Assembly: GCA_030762175.1 (NCBI GenBank)
Contig: CM060837.1
Span: forward strand, 7,334,001-7,398,000
Origin: Metallyticus violacea
Taxonomy: Eukaryota > Arthropoda > Insecta > Mantodea > Metallyticidae
Length of the DNA: 64,000 nucleotides
Direction: 5' to 3'
The position numbers were made by a program, and so were the translations under genes. Of the stretch, positions 45,850 to 57,164 are shown piece after piece; within the stretch, counting starts at the first letter, position 1, and each line of letters opens with the position of its first letter. The notes beneath the pieces are model-generated. The model made no database searches. It saw only the letters and a program-made list of their open reading frames with translations, and was not told the origin of the DNA.

Positions 45850-46485
45850 TGACCGTCATATAGCTGTACTATCCTATCCTTGTTTATGCTTATCTGATCT
45901 TTGGTACTCCTATGGTTACTTTTCCCTCTTTCTCTCTCTTAGTGTTTGTTATGCATTTCTCTCTAACTTTGCCCAATAATTCCAGGTCATTTTTGTATCT
46001 CTCCTTTTACATTTAAATCTTTCTAATTAATATTTCGGCATCTAAATTCTTCCATGTTGGTTTACCACCCTGTTCTCCATAACTTTGTTTACTTGCAGTA
46101 TAATAAACAATTACAATCCTTATTTTTTCACACATTGCGTATTTTTCTACGTCTTTGTCATATCTTAACTCTTTTAAATTCATAACTCCAGTACTAGCCT
46201 ATGTAAACCCTTCCCGACCTGTCTTATCAGTTATCACTGGTTTTTTATGTATATTTCCTACTACTTGTATTTCTTTATAAAATCTCAGGGAACTCTTTTC
46301 TCTAATATTATCAAATATTTCTTTCTCGTCTTTCATTATCTTCCAAGCTTAGGTACATTTCTTCCCAGAATCCTCCGTTTTGATATTCCATACTTTTCCC
46401 ATGCCTATCTTTTACAAAATTTCCTGATCCTTTCCACTTACATTTTCTTGGATACTGAAACATTTTGGAATATCACTCTCTAAAT
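45850..46485 (+). repeat. Pyrimidine-rich tract
   Basis: C and T dominate the plus strand for about 0.6 kb (CTTTTCCCTCTTTCTCTCTC, TTTCTCTCTAACTTTGCCC). Same flavour as 14.7-16.4 kb. No coding signal. Confidence 0.55.
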
Positions 46486-46489
46486 TTCA

Positions 46490-47380
46490 ATATAGAAATG
46501 TCTTTATCTTTATCTGTTATATTTAATAAAACACAAGTGTTTGCTAATCTTCCTGAAAATTTGAAGTCAATTCTGAGTAAACTTGTATTGTATGATAAAA
46601 ATCATTCTTTGGAATTAAACGTTTCAGGCTCATAGGTTGGAGCACGTAGTTATTCTAACTGGAAGAAATACTGACATCTAGGTGTTTCTAAAGGTACTGC
46701 GTGTATTAGAGGCTTGTCGTATCATTTAATTCCATAAAAGCATCGTTTTTGAGCATGCCTATCTAAAAACGACGGAAATTGCATAGATTTTAATACCTAA
46801 AATAAATAAAACTTTATGGCTGTTATCCTTTTCAGCGCTCCTTAAGGGCATAATTTATTCTAATTTATTTAGTGCTGAATATTCATGCTTGAAAGCACTA
46901 TTGCCGTTCTGGTCACAGCCTGCATATGACAACGGTCTTACGTTATACTTTTATCGCAGTTCACTGGGCCAATCCATTCGAGCGAGATATCTCAAGGACC
47001 GCAGTACACATGGATATTACTCCGCAAGCGAAACAAATAAATCCCTGACTTTAACAGTTCGGCCGTTAAACGTTTTTCGTTAAAAACCCAACAAAGAAAA
47101 GCGAGCGGTTTGTTCTCTTTGCAGGATATTACTCTGTCCACCGCCCTTTCGGTCTTAAATCTTATACTGCCAAAGTTGTGTGGTTTAGTTTCCAAAATAA
47201 ACTACCTATGTTCAATCAATACCGTTCAGCTGTGTTTTCCAGAGGTTAAAAGTCTACAACGGAATTACTTGCAACATTTTAGAACCTAGTCTTGATTTCC
47301 TTAGAATTTACTAATATGTAACTGATTATCATTTTAGTTCAAAACAAACAATGAGAAAAGAGTAGAAAATTTAGAAATTC
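46490..47380. other. Non-coding stretch, nothing recognised
   Basis: No repeat family or gene recognised. One acceptor-like pyrimidine tract near 47124 has no matching donor. Confidence 0.4.
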
Positions 47381-48121
47381 CGAGGGTGCCAAAAAACTGT
47401 ATACACACTTTCACAGTAAATATCTATTTAATATATTTCAAAGTTGGGCCGAAAAACAACAGTAATGTGTAGTATGATGTTCTGTAAACACATGTGACTT
47501 ATGCTAGCGTTGCTACAACAAAATGGAAACAAGATTATTGTTTGAACAGCGGAAAGCAATTTTGAAGTGGTATTGGAAAACCGAGAATGTTGTTGAAGTT
47601 CAAAGGCAATGCAGACGTGTGTACAGAACAGAACCGTCAACGCAAGTAACAATTGCACGCATTCGAGACAAATTTGAGACTCGTGGTACCGTATGCGATG
47701 TTCACAAGGGCAGATCTGGGAGACCTCCCACAGCAACAAGCCCGCGCACTGGATCCAAGGAACTGGATAGGACAAAGAGGTCCGAGTGAGTTTCCACCGC
47801 GTTCTCCGGATCTAACTCCGTTGGACTTCTACCTATGGGAAACTCTTAAGGATGTTGTATATCGTAGAAAAACCAGCTACACTGACAGCACTTCGGGAAG
47901 AAATTGAAACGGCATGTGCTGAGGACACTTTCGCAAACGTTACTCAATCAGTAGTTCAACGTACTCAGAAGTGTATCGACGCCGATTATGGACATTTTGA
48001 GCAACTGTTGTAACTGTATAAGTCTAAGATGATTAGTGCTCATCATTTTCTGTTTGTGTGAATTCAGTTTTGTTGTGATAACATAGTTTTGAAGTGTGTG
48101 TACATTTTTTGACACTCTCAG
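47381..48121 (+). mobile_element. Mariner family B copy 3 (internally deleted, both ends present)
   Basis: Termini CGAGGGTGCCAAAAAACTGT (left) and the complement of TGAGAGTGTCAAAAAATGT (right). About 740 bp in all. Contains the deletion-form reading frame described separately. Confidence 0.92.
47523..48013 (+). pseudogene. Family B deletion-form transposase remnant
   Basis: Starts METRLLFEQRKAILKWYWK, continues TENVVEVQRQCRR and TIARIRDKFETRGTVCDVHKG, a DUF4817-type helix-turn-helix with its RSGRP linker. At about 47750 it runs straight into the C-terminal part, in another frame: WIGQRGPSEFPPRSPDLTP, LDFYLWETLKDVVYRRK (third catalytic Asp block), then REEIETACAEDTFANVTQS and a C-terminus ending EQLL. 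Roughly 200 residues with the first and second catalytic Asp are missing compared with full-length members. One net frameshift separates the halves here. The encoded remnant could at most bind DNA; it cannot catalyse transposition. Confidence 0.88.
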
Positions 48122-48465
48122 TATACCTGTATATTAAGGAATAGAGGATCACCGCAACATTTAGTAAATATCTTTACAATATGCATAAAGAAGCAAAGTT
48201 AAACAATATCGGTAAAAATTCCATTGTTGTTCATTTTTAATGAGTTTGAAGTTATGCCTAAATAAAAATGGTAGCCACAGGAAGAAAATAAATTAATTTT
48301 AAAAAATTGAAACAAGCTGCCATTTCAAGAAAGAAGAAAAGAGAGAGAAAATTTATTGGTGAACATTCAAGGAACTGTTGCAAATTATACAAATAATACC
48401 AGTGTCTTCCGTACAATTTCAAAGGGGTTTGAATAGCTCTTGCTAAACTCTAGAATCGGACGAAA

Positions 48466-48490
48466 TAAAAAAAAAAAAAAAAAAAAAAAA
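48466..48490. repeat. Poly-A run
   Basis: About 24 consecutive A. Confidence 0.95.
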
Positions 48491-48639
48491 CACTAGCATC
48501 TATGATTTTTGTGATTATTACTGGGCCACGTCTAAAATGTTTTCCTGCCGAGCGGTTTGCAGCAGAATAAACCTCATCTTGAAACAGATACTCCATATAT
48601 ACAGGAATCTTCCAGATGTTTGTCCAATCAAAACAAACT

Positions 48640-49720
48640 GTTCATGTAAATTCGGCAAGTGTATTTGTTTTAATTTAGAATTGATTTGTTAAATTTCACT
48701 TTTCAAATTTACATATTTTCAGAAACTTAACTTTTTTATTTGAATTGTATGTACCAAGTTTCATTGTGAAAAACATATATTGATGCCACTAGAACGATTT
48801 TTAAATTTTGGGTTTCAGGTAAACCCCCATTCTTAATAGTTTGATTTCACTGAATTTCAGAAACTATTTTTATTGTTTTATTATAATGGCATATACATCG
48901 TTTTGTTGAGAGAAAAAAAAAAAGCAATGTTGACCTTTAGAGTGAATTTAAATTTTCACTTTGACTCCCATATTTAAATTTCGTTTTCCTAATTGATTTT
49001 CAGAAAGTACTTTTTTTTAAATGGTATATGATGAGTTTCTCTACAAAAAAAACTATTTTAACTATTTTTGAGTTTTCACTTTAGTTTAACTCCCAAGTTT
49101 TTGAACTCGATGAATTGTTTGTTAATATATCTGTTAACGGATATCTCTTAACGGTCCAGCGGCCGCATTTTTTTTCTGGACAAAACTCGGCATATAAGGA
49201 CCAATTAACAAACAATCCATTCAGTTCAAAAACCAACAAAATTTAATCATTGCAAGTGGGAGTTAACCTAAAGTGAAAACTTAAAAGTGGTTCTAGCGCC
49301 GCAATTTATCTTTTTACCCAACGAAACTCATCATATACCATTTAAATAAAACAAGAAAAATAGTTTCAGAAAATCAGGGAAATCGGACCATTAGGAATGG
49401 AGGTTTATTTGGAAAGCTAAATTTAAAGTGTGGGAGTTAAAGCGAAAATTTAAAAATCGTTCTAGCGGCCACAATTTTTTCTTTTTTGTTTATATATATA
49501 TTGTCTAGCGGCCGCTACTTTTTTTTTTCTGAAGGAAGCTCAGCGTATAGCGACCATTTAACAAACAATTCATCGAGTTCAAAAACTAGCAATATATATA
49601 ATTTTTAATTCTCTGTTTAGGTGCCTAATAATTAGGATAAGGAAAATTTTCAAAAATCGTTTCATGGGTACAACCACAGTTGCTACATTCTTTCGAAATT
49701 CGCTAAAATGTGTGTATTGA
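48640..49720. repeat. Family D repeat: ~140-bp modules arranged as a large inverted repeat
   Basis: Plus-oriented modules at 48640-49135 with TTTTCAGAAA landmarks at about 48720, 48861 and 49000 (~140 bp apart). These are followed by minus-oriented modules at 49140-49475 (AGCGGCCGC, CCAACGAAACTCATCATATA, GGTTCTAGCGCCGC). A third block (49495-49720) has TAGCGGCCGCTA followed by the plus-oriented terminal module GAAAATTTTCAAAAATCG, GGGTACAACCACAG and TTTCGAAATTCGCTAAAA. No open frame of note. Confidence 0.65.
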
Positions 49721-49724
49721 ATCG

Positions 49725-50420
49725 CACAGCTTCAAGATATTGATTAACTTCCAAATTAGGCACTTTCGTCCTCTGCGGAAGAGGAAAACAAATACTCATT
49801 TCCCCCATTCCAGCACAGCAAAAGGAAGAGTTGATTAGACGGCGAGGGGCCGGCGCTAGAAAACTTTGTAATTAAGATAAAACCAATGGATTATCTGAAA
49901 CTCCACCTTGGGGCAATTGATTTTGGTTTCCTGTGATAGTAAGGAAGGAGCCCCGCTGTGCGTTCTTTTCAAGAGAGCTTACTGTGATTAAACATTCAAT
50001 CTTGCTGCAAGAAGCTATGCGCTTGCAGATCGTCGGTGTTTGGCCCCTTGAAAACCCTGCAACCACGAGAGAAATTAAATTTTACTGCCTGATGATGTGG
50101 TTATTTAGGGAAAGAGTAAAAACTATCGACAAATTAGGATCTGGGTGTTCATCTCTTACGAGGGACCCTATCCTCAAAACTTTGCGCAGAAGCTAACGAG
50201 AAATTAGCTGTATGTGCTGGAACGGAATTTTGTTTTAAAGAAATGCCTCTACGCATGCGCGGCATTTTCATAAGCAATAAAGTCAACAAAATCGTAACTC
50301 TTCCATTATTTTACATTTTTAAAGCAGTGTCTAGTAATATGAACTACCTAGGTTCGAATCCTTAATTTTTTTATTTGTTAGTTTTCGTAAGGAAATTTGT
50401 TTAGTGTGCAGCAATAAACA
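49725..50420. other. Less A+T-rich stretch, no gene recognised
   Basis: Antiparallel short frames at 49872-50066 and 49933-50196 have no domain pattern. Confidence 0.4.
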
Positions 50421-50422
50421 TA

Positions 50423-51334
50423 CAGAGGGTGTCAAAAAATGTATACACACTTCAAACAAAGAAAAAACTGTGTTAACATAACAAAACTGAATTCACACAA
50501 ACAGAAAATGATGAGCACTAATCATCTTACACTTTTACAGTTACAACAGTTGCTCAAAATGCCCGTCATAGACGTCGATACATTTCTGAGTACGTTGAAC
50601 TACTGATTGAGTAACGTTTACGAAAGTGTCCTCAGCACATGCCGTTTCAATTTCTTCCCGAAGTGTTGTCAGTGTAGCTGGTTTTCTGCGGTATACAACA
50701 TCCTTAAGAGTTACCCATAGGTAGAAGTCCAACGGAGTTAGATCCGGAGAATAAGTGGAAACTCAATCGGACCTCTTCGTCCTATCCAGTGTCTTGGATA
50801 GTGCCTAGGTTAGTGCCTTGGATCCAGTGCACGGGGCTTGTTGCTGTGCGAAGTTTCCCAGATCCGCCCTTGAGAACATTGCATACGGTACCACGAGGCT
50901 CAAATCTGTCTCAAATGCGTGCAATTGTTATTCGTGTTGGCATTTCGTTCTGTACACACGTCTCCATTGCCTTTGAACTTCAATAACATTCTCGGTTTTC
51001 CAATACAATTTCAAAATTGCTTTCCATTGTTCAAACGATAACCTTGGCTCCATTTTGTTGTAGGAACGCTATCATAATATATGTGTCATATCTATATACA
51101 GAATATCATACGATAATCTGTTTCATTTGTTCAATGTTGATTTACGATAATCTTAGCTTTATTCATTCATTGTTGATGAACTTGTCACGTAGCAACGCTA
51201 TCATAATGTATGTGAGTCACATCTGTTTACAGAACATCATACTACACATTACTGTTGTTTTTTTGTTGAACTTTGAAAAATATTAAATAGATATCTACTG
51301 TGACTGTGTGTATACATTTTTTTGATACTCTCGG
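50423..51334 (-). mobile_element. Mariner family B copy 4 (internally deleted; partial internal duplication)
   Basis: Left end CAGAGGGTGTCAAAAAATGT preceded by TA, right end ATACTCTCGG followed by TA: the clearest TA target duplication among B copies. The minus strand carries the same fused halves (start near 51052, LDFYLWVTLKDVVYRRK at the other end, stop near 50541). The 5' untranslated part is longer than in other copies because a stretch containing ACGATAATCTTRGCTT and CGCTATCATAATRTATGTG is present twice (about 51035-51085 and 51138-51215). Confidence 0.9.
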
Positions 51335-51339
51335 TATTT

Positions 51340-52490
51340 TTAATGGGCAAGTTATATTTGAATGCTAGCGCATACATATTATCTTTATTTCTTAAAAAAA
51401 AAAGTAGTCTTTACTTTTTTGTGTGTGAGCTCTACAATTCAAATAAACCTTCGCAATTAAAAATTAAATTATTAATGCATACTAAGCACATAATTCACTC
51501 ATGGGTGACATTCTAAATTCGCTAGTTTTCATTGCTGGGCATTACCTTTTACTGTCCGACTATCATCGTGCGTCTAAAATGGAGAACTCAGTGTGAATGG
51601 TGACGATAGAAGGCTCGCGCGCACAAACATGCCAGTGTGAATCGAGCGCCGAGCCGAGTGAATCTTTGACACATTAACGCCTTGTGTCAGCTCTTTTTGT
51701 TTATTTTGCTTTAGTGTGGGATATTTCTGCATTCCATTGTCTGTTGTTCTATGTCGCTACATGGCGTTCAAGTGAAACCACGTTTCGTCTGTGAATAAAT
51801 AAATAAAAGTGGGTTAATAGAGTAATTGATGGCATTATCCAAAACCCTGTTGCAGAAATGCACTACTTGCATTATAATGCTGCTGCAATTCTTACAGCAG
51901 TTATATGGTTCTAATTTAAAAATCTTGTGATATTTTATGCCGCGGTGGGTAAAATTCCTGTTTTCCTTTACAAATCTCGCAGAGATTTTTTTGGGCTTCG
52001 TTTTAACTTTTCTGCAGTTTCGCCAAGTTTGTCAAATGGCGGCTTACCTTGGTCTCTTATCGAAAACAAAACCCCATTTCCCTAATTCTATTCACAAGGT
52101 TTGCACCAGAGAATTTTATAAATTGCTCTCTTTATTTTCTGCAATGTCATATATGAAAATTATGTGTGCCAAGATGCACTAAGATTTAGGCATAACAACA
52201 CCAGCATAGAAACAAAGCAACAAACACTTCGTTTAAGGAATTATCATTTTAAAAATGTTCGAACAGCACAAAGACAACGCTCCAATTGCTTTCGGCGGAA
52301 ACACAGGACAGAAGAAACGGGTATAAAGCATACTTCCCCGCTGTCGCGCACACGCTCTAACGTATGAACATCCATTTGAAAGCATGGCATCTATAAATTG
52401 CGTTTGTAACATTTTTAATGGAATTTGATTTATAAAAAATTAGGTGATCTTCACCTCATTACTTTGCCTTCTAACAAATATGATTTACTA
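51340..52490. other. Non-coding stretch, nothing recognised
   Basis: No repeat family or gene recognised. Confidence 0.4.
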
Positions 52491-52499
52491 AATTAGCGC

Positions 52500-53010
52500 G
52501 TAGCTCATGTGCGCTAATGTAAGCTCACGTGATATGACGTATGTAAAAACGAAATCATGTAAGCTCTCATGCCAGAGTTACAGAGTTTATATCAGCATGT
52601 TCACGTAAGCTCATGTGCGGTCATGAAAACTCACATGACGCTATGTGTGCATATGTGAGATCACGTGAGCTACATGCATTTATTAAGGGTTTACGCAAGC
52701 TCACATGAGCTCATGTGCGGTAAAGTAAACTCAGTGATGTGACGTGTGTATACATGAAGTCATGTGAGGTCTCGTGTCATTACAGAGTTTATATCAGATG
52801 TTCACGTAAGCTCATGTGCGGTCATGTAAACTCACGTGACGCTATGTGTGCATATGTGAGGTCGCGTGAGCTCACTTGCCATTGTTAAGGGTTTACGCAA
52901 CGCGTGAGCTCATGTGAGGTTAAGAGCTTAGATTGCATTATAAGTGTTTTACGTGAGCTCATGTGAACTCACGTGATGTTATGTGAGTTTACATGAAATC
53001 ATATGAACTT
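52500..53010. repeat. 202-bp tandem array of CACGTGAGCTCA-like words
   Basis: CAGAGTTTAT recurs at 52581 and 52783, and GGGTTTACGCAA at 52687 and 52889, both 202 bp apart; about two and a half units. Within each unit ~10-12-bp words such as CACGTGAGCTCA, CATGTGCGGTCATG, TCACGTAAGCTCATG repeat many times. Each word contains or nearly contains the palindromes CACGTG and GAGCTC. Confidence 0.85.
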
Positions 53011-53014
53011 ACAC

Positions 53015-54180
53015 ACCAAAAGTGCACTGCAAGCAACTTAAGAAGTGAGTATTTCAAATGTTACATCATTAATTTAGTAGAATGGATGTATAGCCTTAAA
53101 CTAATGATGCACAAAATTCATTTTTTTTTTTTCTTTTTCTGTGTTCCAATATTTCACTTTTAGTCATTTAATATAAGTAAAGTTATCTTTTTTGCGACCC
53201 CTTTTAAATTGTATATACCTAAAAATAAACAATGAAACAAACTGTAGCCGTCAAATTGTTTCTCTTTTCAAAGGGTTAAGAATGCACACAACGCGCCTTA
53301 GAAGTCCAAAATCTTTTTTACCTTGTAGGAGAGAATCTGGTGACGTAACAAGAAGTCACAGAACACACAAACACATCTGCAGTCGGCGCGTGCTGTGTTT
53401 GTTTTCACCTCGTAACTCTTACTTCGTGCCGAGTATCGACTTGCGTTCGCCCAAAAGGATTTGCTCTTGCAGCAGTTTATAGAGGCGAGGAAAGGAACGG
53501 AATCGCACGTTTACGCCCTTTGGACATTTTCTACCGCCTGCATCTCCCGCTCTTCCAGTTTCTTTCACGCTCCATTTCTGCCATAAAAAGGTAAAGCTGC
53601 TGGAGGTTGACAAAGCCTTGATATATCCCAACGCGTAACATTTCCATTTGCTACCACGTTCCTCCTCGATGGACTTAGACAAGGTTTTCTTCGCCGAACC
53701 GCTTTATATGTTGCACCATTAGTTAACGTTTCATAGTCTCAAACTTTCCTTATGCTTACGCAATGGTGCACTATCGACCGTTATTTTATGTAACTACGGG
53801 GTCTGCATGCAGTTAAGAACTTTGTAATTTTACTAAGTGAATAATTTAATAAAAGTAAGACATTTCCCCTTAAAAGTTGGTGGGGAAACGGTGACTGCTT
53901 AATATCCTTCTTATGTTATTTTTTATGGTTTTTTTTTACATATACATGCAGTTCATTGTTTTATTTTAGCACTCTCTGTCGAAACTTCCCGCATATGAAC
54001 AGATTTTTGAAATAATTGTAGTTACAAAAGCAAAAGGTCTTTATACGGATCAACGCACACCTGAGTTGTATGCCTATACGAAGAGGTATTGTAAAGCTTT
54101 CATTATCACTTCTAAAAATGACATTTTCTCAGCGTTTCTTAACCCTCCTAATACCTTTATTGTAGAAATATGCAGGTTGC
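53015..54180. other. Non-coding stretch, nothing recognised
   Basis: Frames at 53192-53482 (plus) and 53419-53682 (minus) overlap and carry no recognisable domain. Confidence 0.4.
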
Positions 54181-54184
54181 ACCT

Positions 54185-54605
54185 TAAACCACTCCCCATT
54201 TCATTAATACCGTCATTTGTGTTGTCAAATCGGCGACCTTGGAACAAGAAAAAGTCATTAGATGCTAGATCGGGAAATTAGGCGGAGCGGATGTTGCAAG
54301 ATCTCAAAGCCACATACTCTTGGTTTGTCAACTGCAACTTGAGTGAGCTGGTGCATTGTCAGCTAAGAGATGGAATGCCTCTGGAGAGCATTTCACAACT
54401 TGTCCAGAAGATTTGCAAGGTAATCTGTGAGGATGACTCCTCGACAGTTCCAAAAAACTGAGATCATGACCTCCCCTGCTGACTTTTGGCCCTTTTTCGG
54501 GGGGGAGGGGAGTCGGCACGCTTCCATTCCATGCTCTAGTTTAGATCTCTGGATCATACCGATAGATCAATGATTCTGCATCCTACCAGACGACCAAAAA
54601 AAAAA
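54185..54605 (-). pseudogene. Mariner relic, family F copy 2
   Basis: Minus strand reads PEKGPKVSRGGHDLSFLEL, CKSSGQVVKCSPEAFHLLA and LLADNAPAHSS around the second catalytic Asp near 54350, matching family F copy 1 (32.5-32.7 kb) block for block. The word CCAGACGACCAAA near 54584 also matches 32770. N-terminal and third-Asp parts are missing or too decayed. Confidence 0.75.
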
Positions 54606-54609
54606 AAAA

Positions 54610-55920
54610 AAATGGTGGAAAAAAAATAATGTAACACTGTCGCTACGTCTAGAGAAATAGCACAGTTCTTCAACACACCTAACGTCACTAGTGCACTATC
54701 TGCAGATGGACGAACAGAAGCTGACGAGCAATAGTGTGAATTTGAAACCGCCCCAAAGTGGTAATGAACCTTTTCCATATCGAGCGAAGGTCCTGACTTT
54801 TAGGACCCAACTCGTTTAGGTCGTCATTATGTTGATTTCATTCAATCACTGCTGGAGGTGGGTCGTTGATGGAGAGTAAGGGAATTACTCGCAGAAGTTT
54901 GAACAAGGCACACTAGGCGCTCCTTCTCAAACATCAACAAAAACGGTTTAGTTACGGATGTCCAGCGTCTTCCAGAAGTGCGTGATAAATGTGGCAGGAG
55001 ATTGCATTCAAGGAATGCAGAAGTTTCCATGTTCTAAAGCAAATGCTTTACTGCTTTTGAACGTGCACTCTCTTTTCAACCGTCGTAAACTCTTAAGAAA
55101 ACATCAACTCGCAATCAACAGCGCTAGTGTCCAATACTTGTTTAGCTCGCTGTATAAATTGCATTTAAGTGCGTGTTGAAGGCATTGCTAATAGGCAAAT
55201 CTCTCGCTAATTAAGAAACACATTAAGAAATACTTTTCTAAACGCTTTTCTGTAGGGTCAGAAAAAAAAAACTTTGTTTTTGAAACACCTGAAATGTACC
55301 GTATGTTTGAAAGTGTTTCAGAAGATAATCAAAACTATATAAATCCACAGTGACAGCTCGGTGTCTGTTCTTCGCGGATATATTCCGAAGATTTGCCGAG
55401 TTCATAGTCTTTTATAGTTTCTCTGATTCGCACGGTATTATTGTAGTACTGGCAGTATGCAGTTAAAAGCAGTTCAGAAGTCCCTTATTTCGTGTAATCT
55501 CACCTTTAGACACCTGCCAGGTTATTTACACCTCCAGATTCACCAAAACGGGGCTGATGTTTGCAATTTCACTTCGTAGAATGAAGTCGTATATATGGCG
55601 AGAAAACGTAATATCGGGAGGGGATGTCTGCTAATGGTTGTCGTAAAGGGTAACGTTTCCACCGAGGAAATGCGTCACAGCGTCTTAGGAGACGGTCGCG
55701 TGAGGCACGATGACGCAGGAGAATCCGACATGAAATAAGGTCCTCTGGGTTTGTTTTATCCCCATAAGACTTAGGGAAGATTTGTGGGTGTAAGATGCCC
55801 CATAAAACTGAAAAGGATGTTTTGGTTCTGAGGTTTACGCCACAGCGAAATTCGGTTTTGAAACTGTATTTTTTTATTTGGCTACAGCTCATGCAGGTTA
55901 GCAGGTGAGAACGTGTGACT
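54610..55920. other. Non-coding stretch, nothing recognised
   Basis: No repeat family or gene recognised. Confidence 0.4.
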
Positions 55921-55924
55921 TTTC

Positions 55925-56168
55925 CGTGTTACAGACCAGAGTGAAAACAGAACGGAAATCGGAAAAAAAAAGAGAAATTGATTTAAACGAAAAAAGAATT
56001 AAAAAGGAGAAAGTGAAACAACATACAGAATACTATAAAGAAACCAGACAGGAAAAGCAATTTGAGAAAATGAAACAAAACATTCGGATAGTAATAAAAA
56101 GAAAAATATGGAACAGAAAGAGAAATATGAAAAAAGAAACTGAAGAAAAGGGAATTTCAATAATTTAA
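55925..56168 (-). repeat. Purine-rich tract (pyrimidine-rich on the minus strand)
   Basis: A and G dominate the plus strand (GGAAAAAAAAAGAGAAATTG, AAAAAGGAGAAAGTG). The Lys/Glu-rich frame of 87 codons at 55905-56168 follows from this composition. Resembles the complement of the 14.7-16.4 kb tract. Confidence 0.55.
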
Positions 56169-56307
56169 TCGCCCTTAGTTATAGAATATAAGATCACATG
56201 ACCGCTTATGAGCCTTAGTGAACATGTTAATAAACAACCCTTAGTAATGACATGTGAGCTCTCATTATCTCACGTATGCATGAAAATGTTAATCAAGACA
56301 AAGTAAA

Positions 56308-57035
56308 GTAGTTTTGAATAGTCCTGGCGAATGAGCAAAAGATGCGCATTGGTTTTTAATAGAGTTCATTTTCTGTTTATGCAGTTATAGGGGAATCAGG
56401 TTAGTATCTCTCTTACTTCCGTACTGAAAACATTGTAGGGATGGTTTATTACACAACTGTACCGCTCTCATCTTTCTCGCTTGCAATTGTTTGTTACCTT
56501 TTTGCACCTGAAAGGCTACTCCCATCATAAATTTCCTAGAATTGTCTCCCACAGATTAATATAAGGATATTCAAAATTACAGTCCTTCCCTCGCCCTCTC
56601 TATTTCCTGGTATTCTATGCCCGAGGTAACCGTCCGTTTCTTTCGCTAATGAACGTTCTACTATTTAAGTAGCTTAATTAAATGAGTTGACCAGTTGCTT
56701 GAGGAGAAATAAATGTGTGATAAGATTTTCTATACTAATTTTTGTGAGATAAATGTGCCATTTAATATTTATAATTTTTTCACTTCGATATATTGAATTC
56801 TTTATGTGCTTTTTAAAAAGCGTAAATAATCCCAGAAAGTATGCATAATGATCCAAAAGGCAAAAAGTGTTTTAAACCTGAAAATAGGCAACAAAAGCCA
56901 AAACAGAAGGGGGAAAAAAAAGGCAAAATAAAAACTGGCCCTACAGACTCCAAAATGTACGGAAACATGTTCATTTCTATTTAACTGTTAAAAATATCTA
57001 AAAGGCATTTTGCTAACTTCTGAGCTCTGGTAATG
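56308..57035. repeat. Family G dispersed repeat, copy 2
   Basis: Parallel to 9162-9880 over most of its length with small indels (see copy 1). Same orientation as copy 1. Upstream flank (56190-56290) holds a few CATGTGAGCTC words like those at 52.5 kb. Confidence 0.65.
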
Positions 57036-57164
57036 CGAGTGCCCTATCAACTAAGGAAATATTGAAAGTTTGATTTTCCACTCACATTTTCCAGGCATTT
57101 CTGAGTTATACTTGTACTAATGAATGAAATTGTTTTAGCAGCAGTTTTTTGAGAATTAAAATGA

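Noticed and set aside
47110..47220. Exon after a TTCTCTTTGCAG acceptor-like tract
   Set aside because: No donor within a reasonable distance and the possible frames end without any recognised protein pattern.
50343..50365. B-box-like GGTTCGAATCC as a tRNA or SINE
   Set aside because: No A box at the right distance and no SINE body after it.
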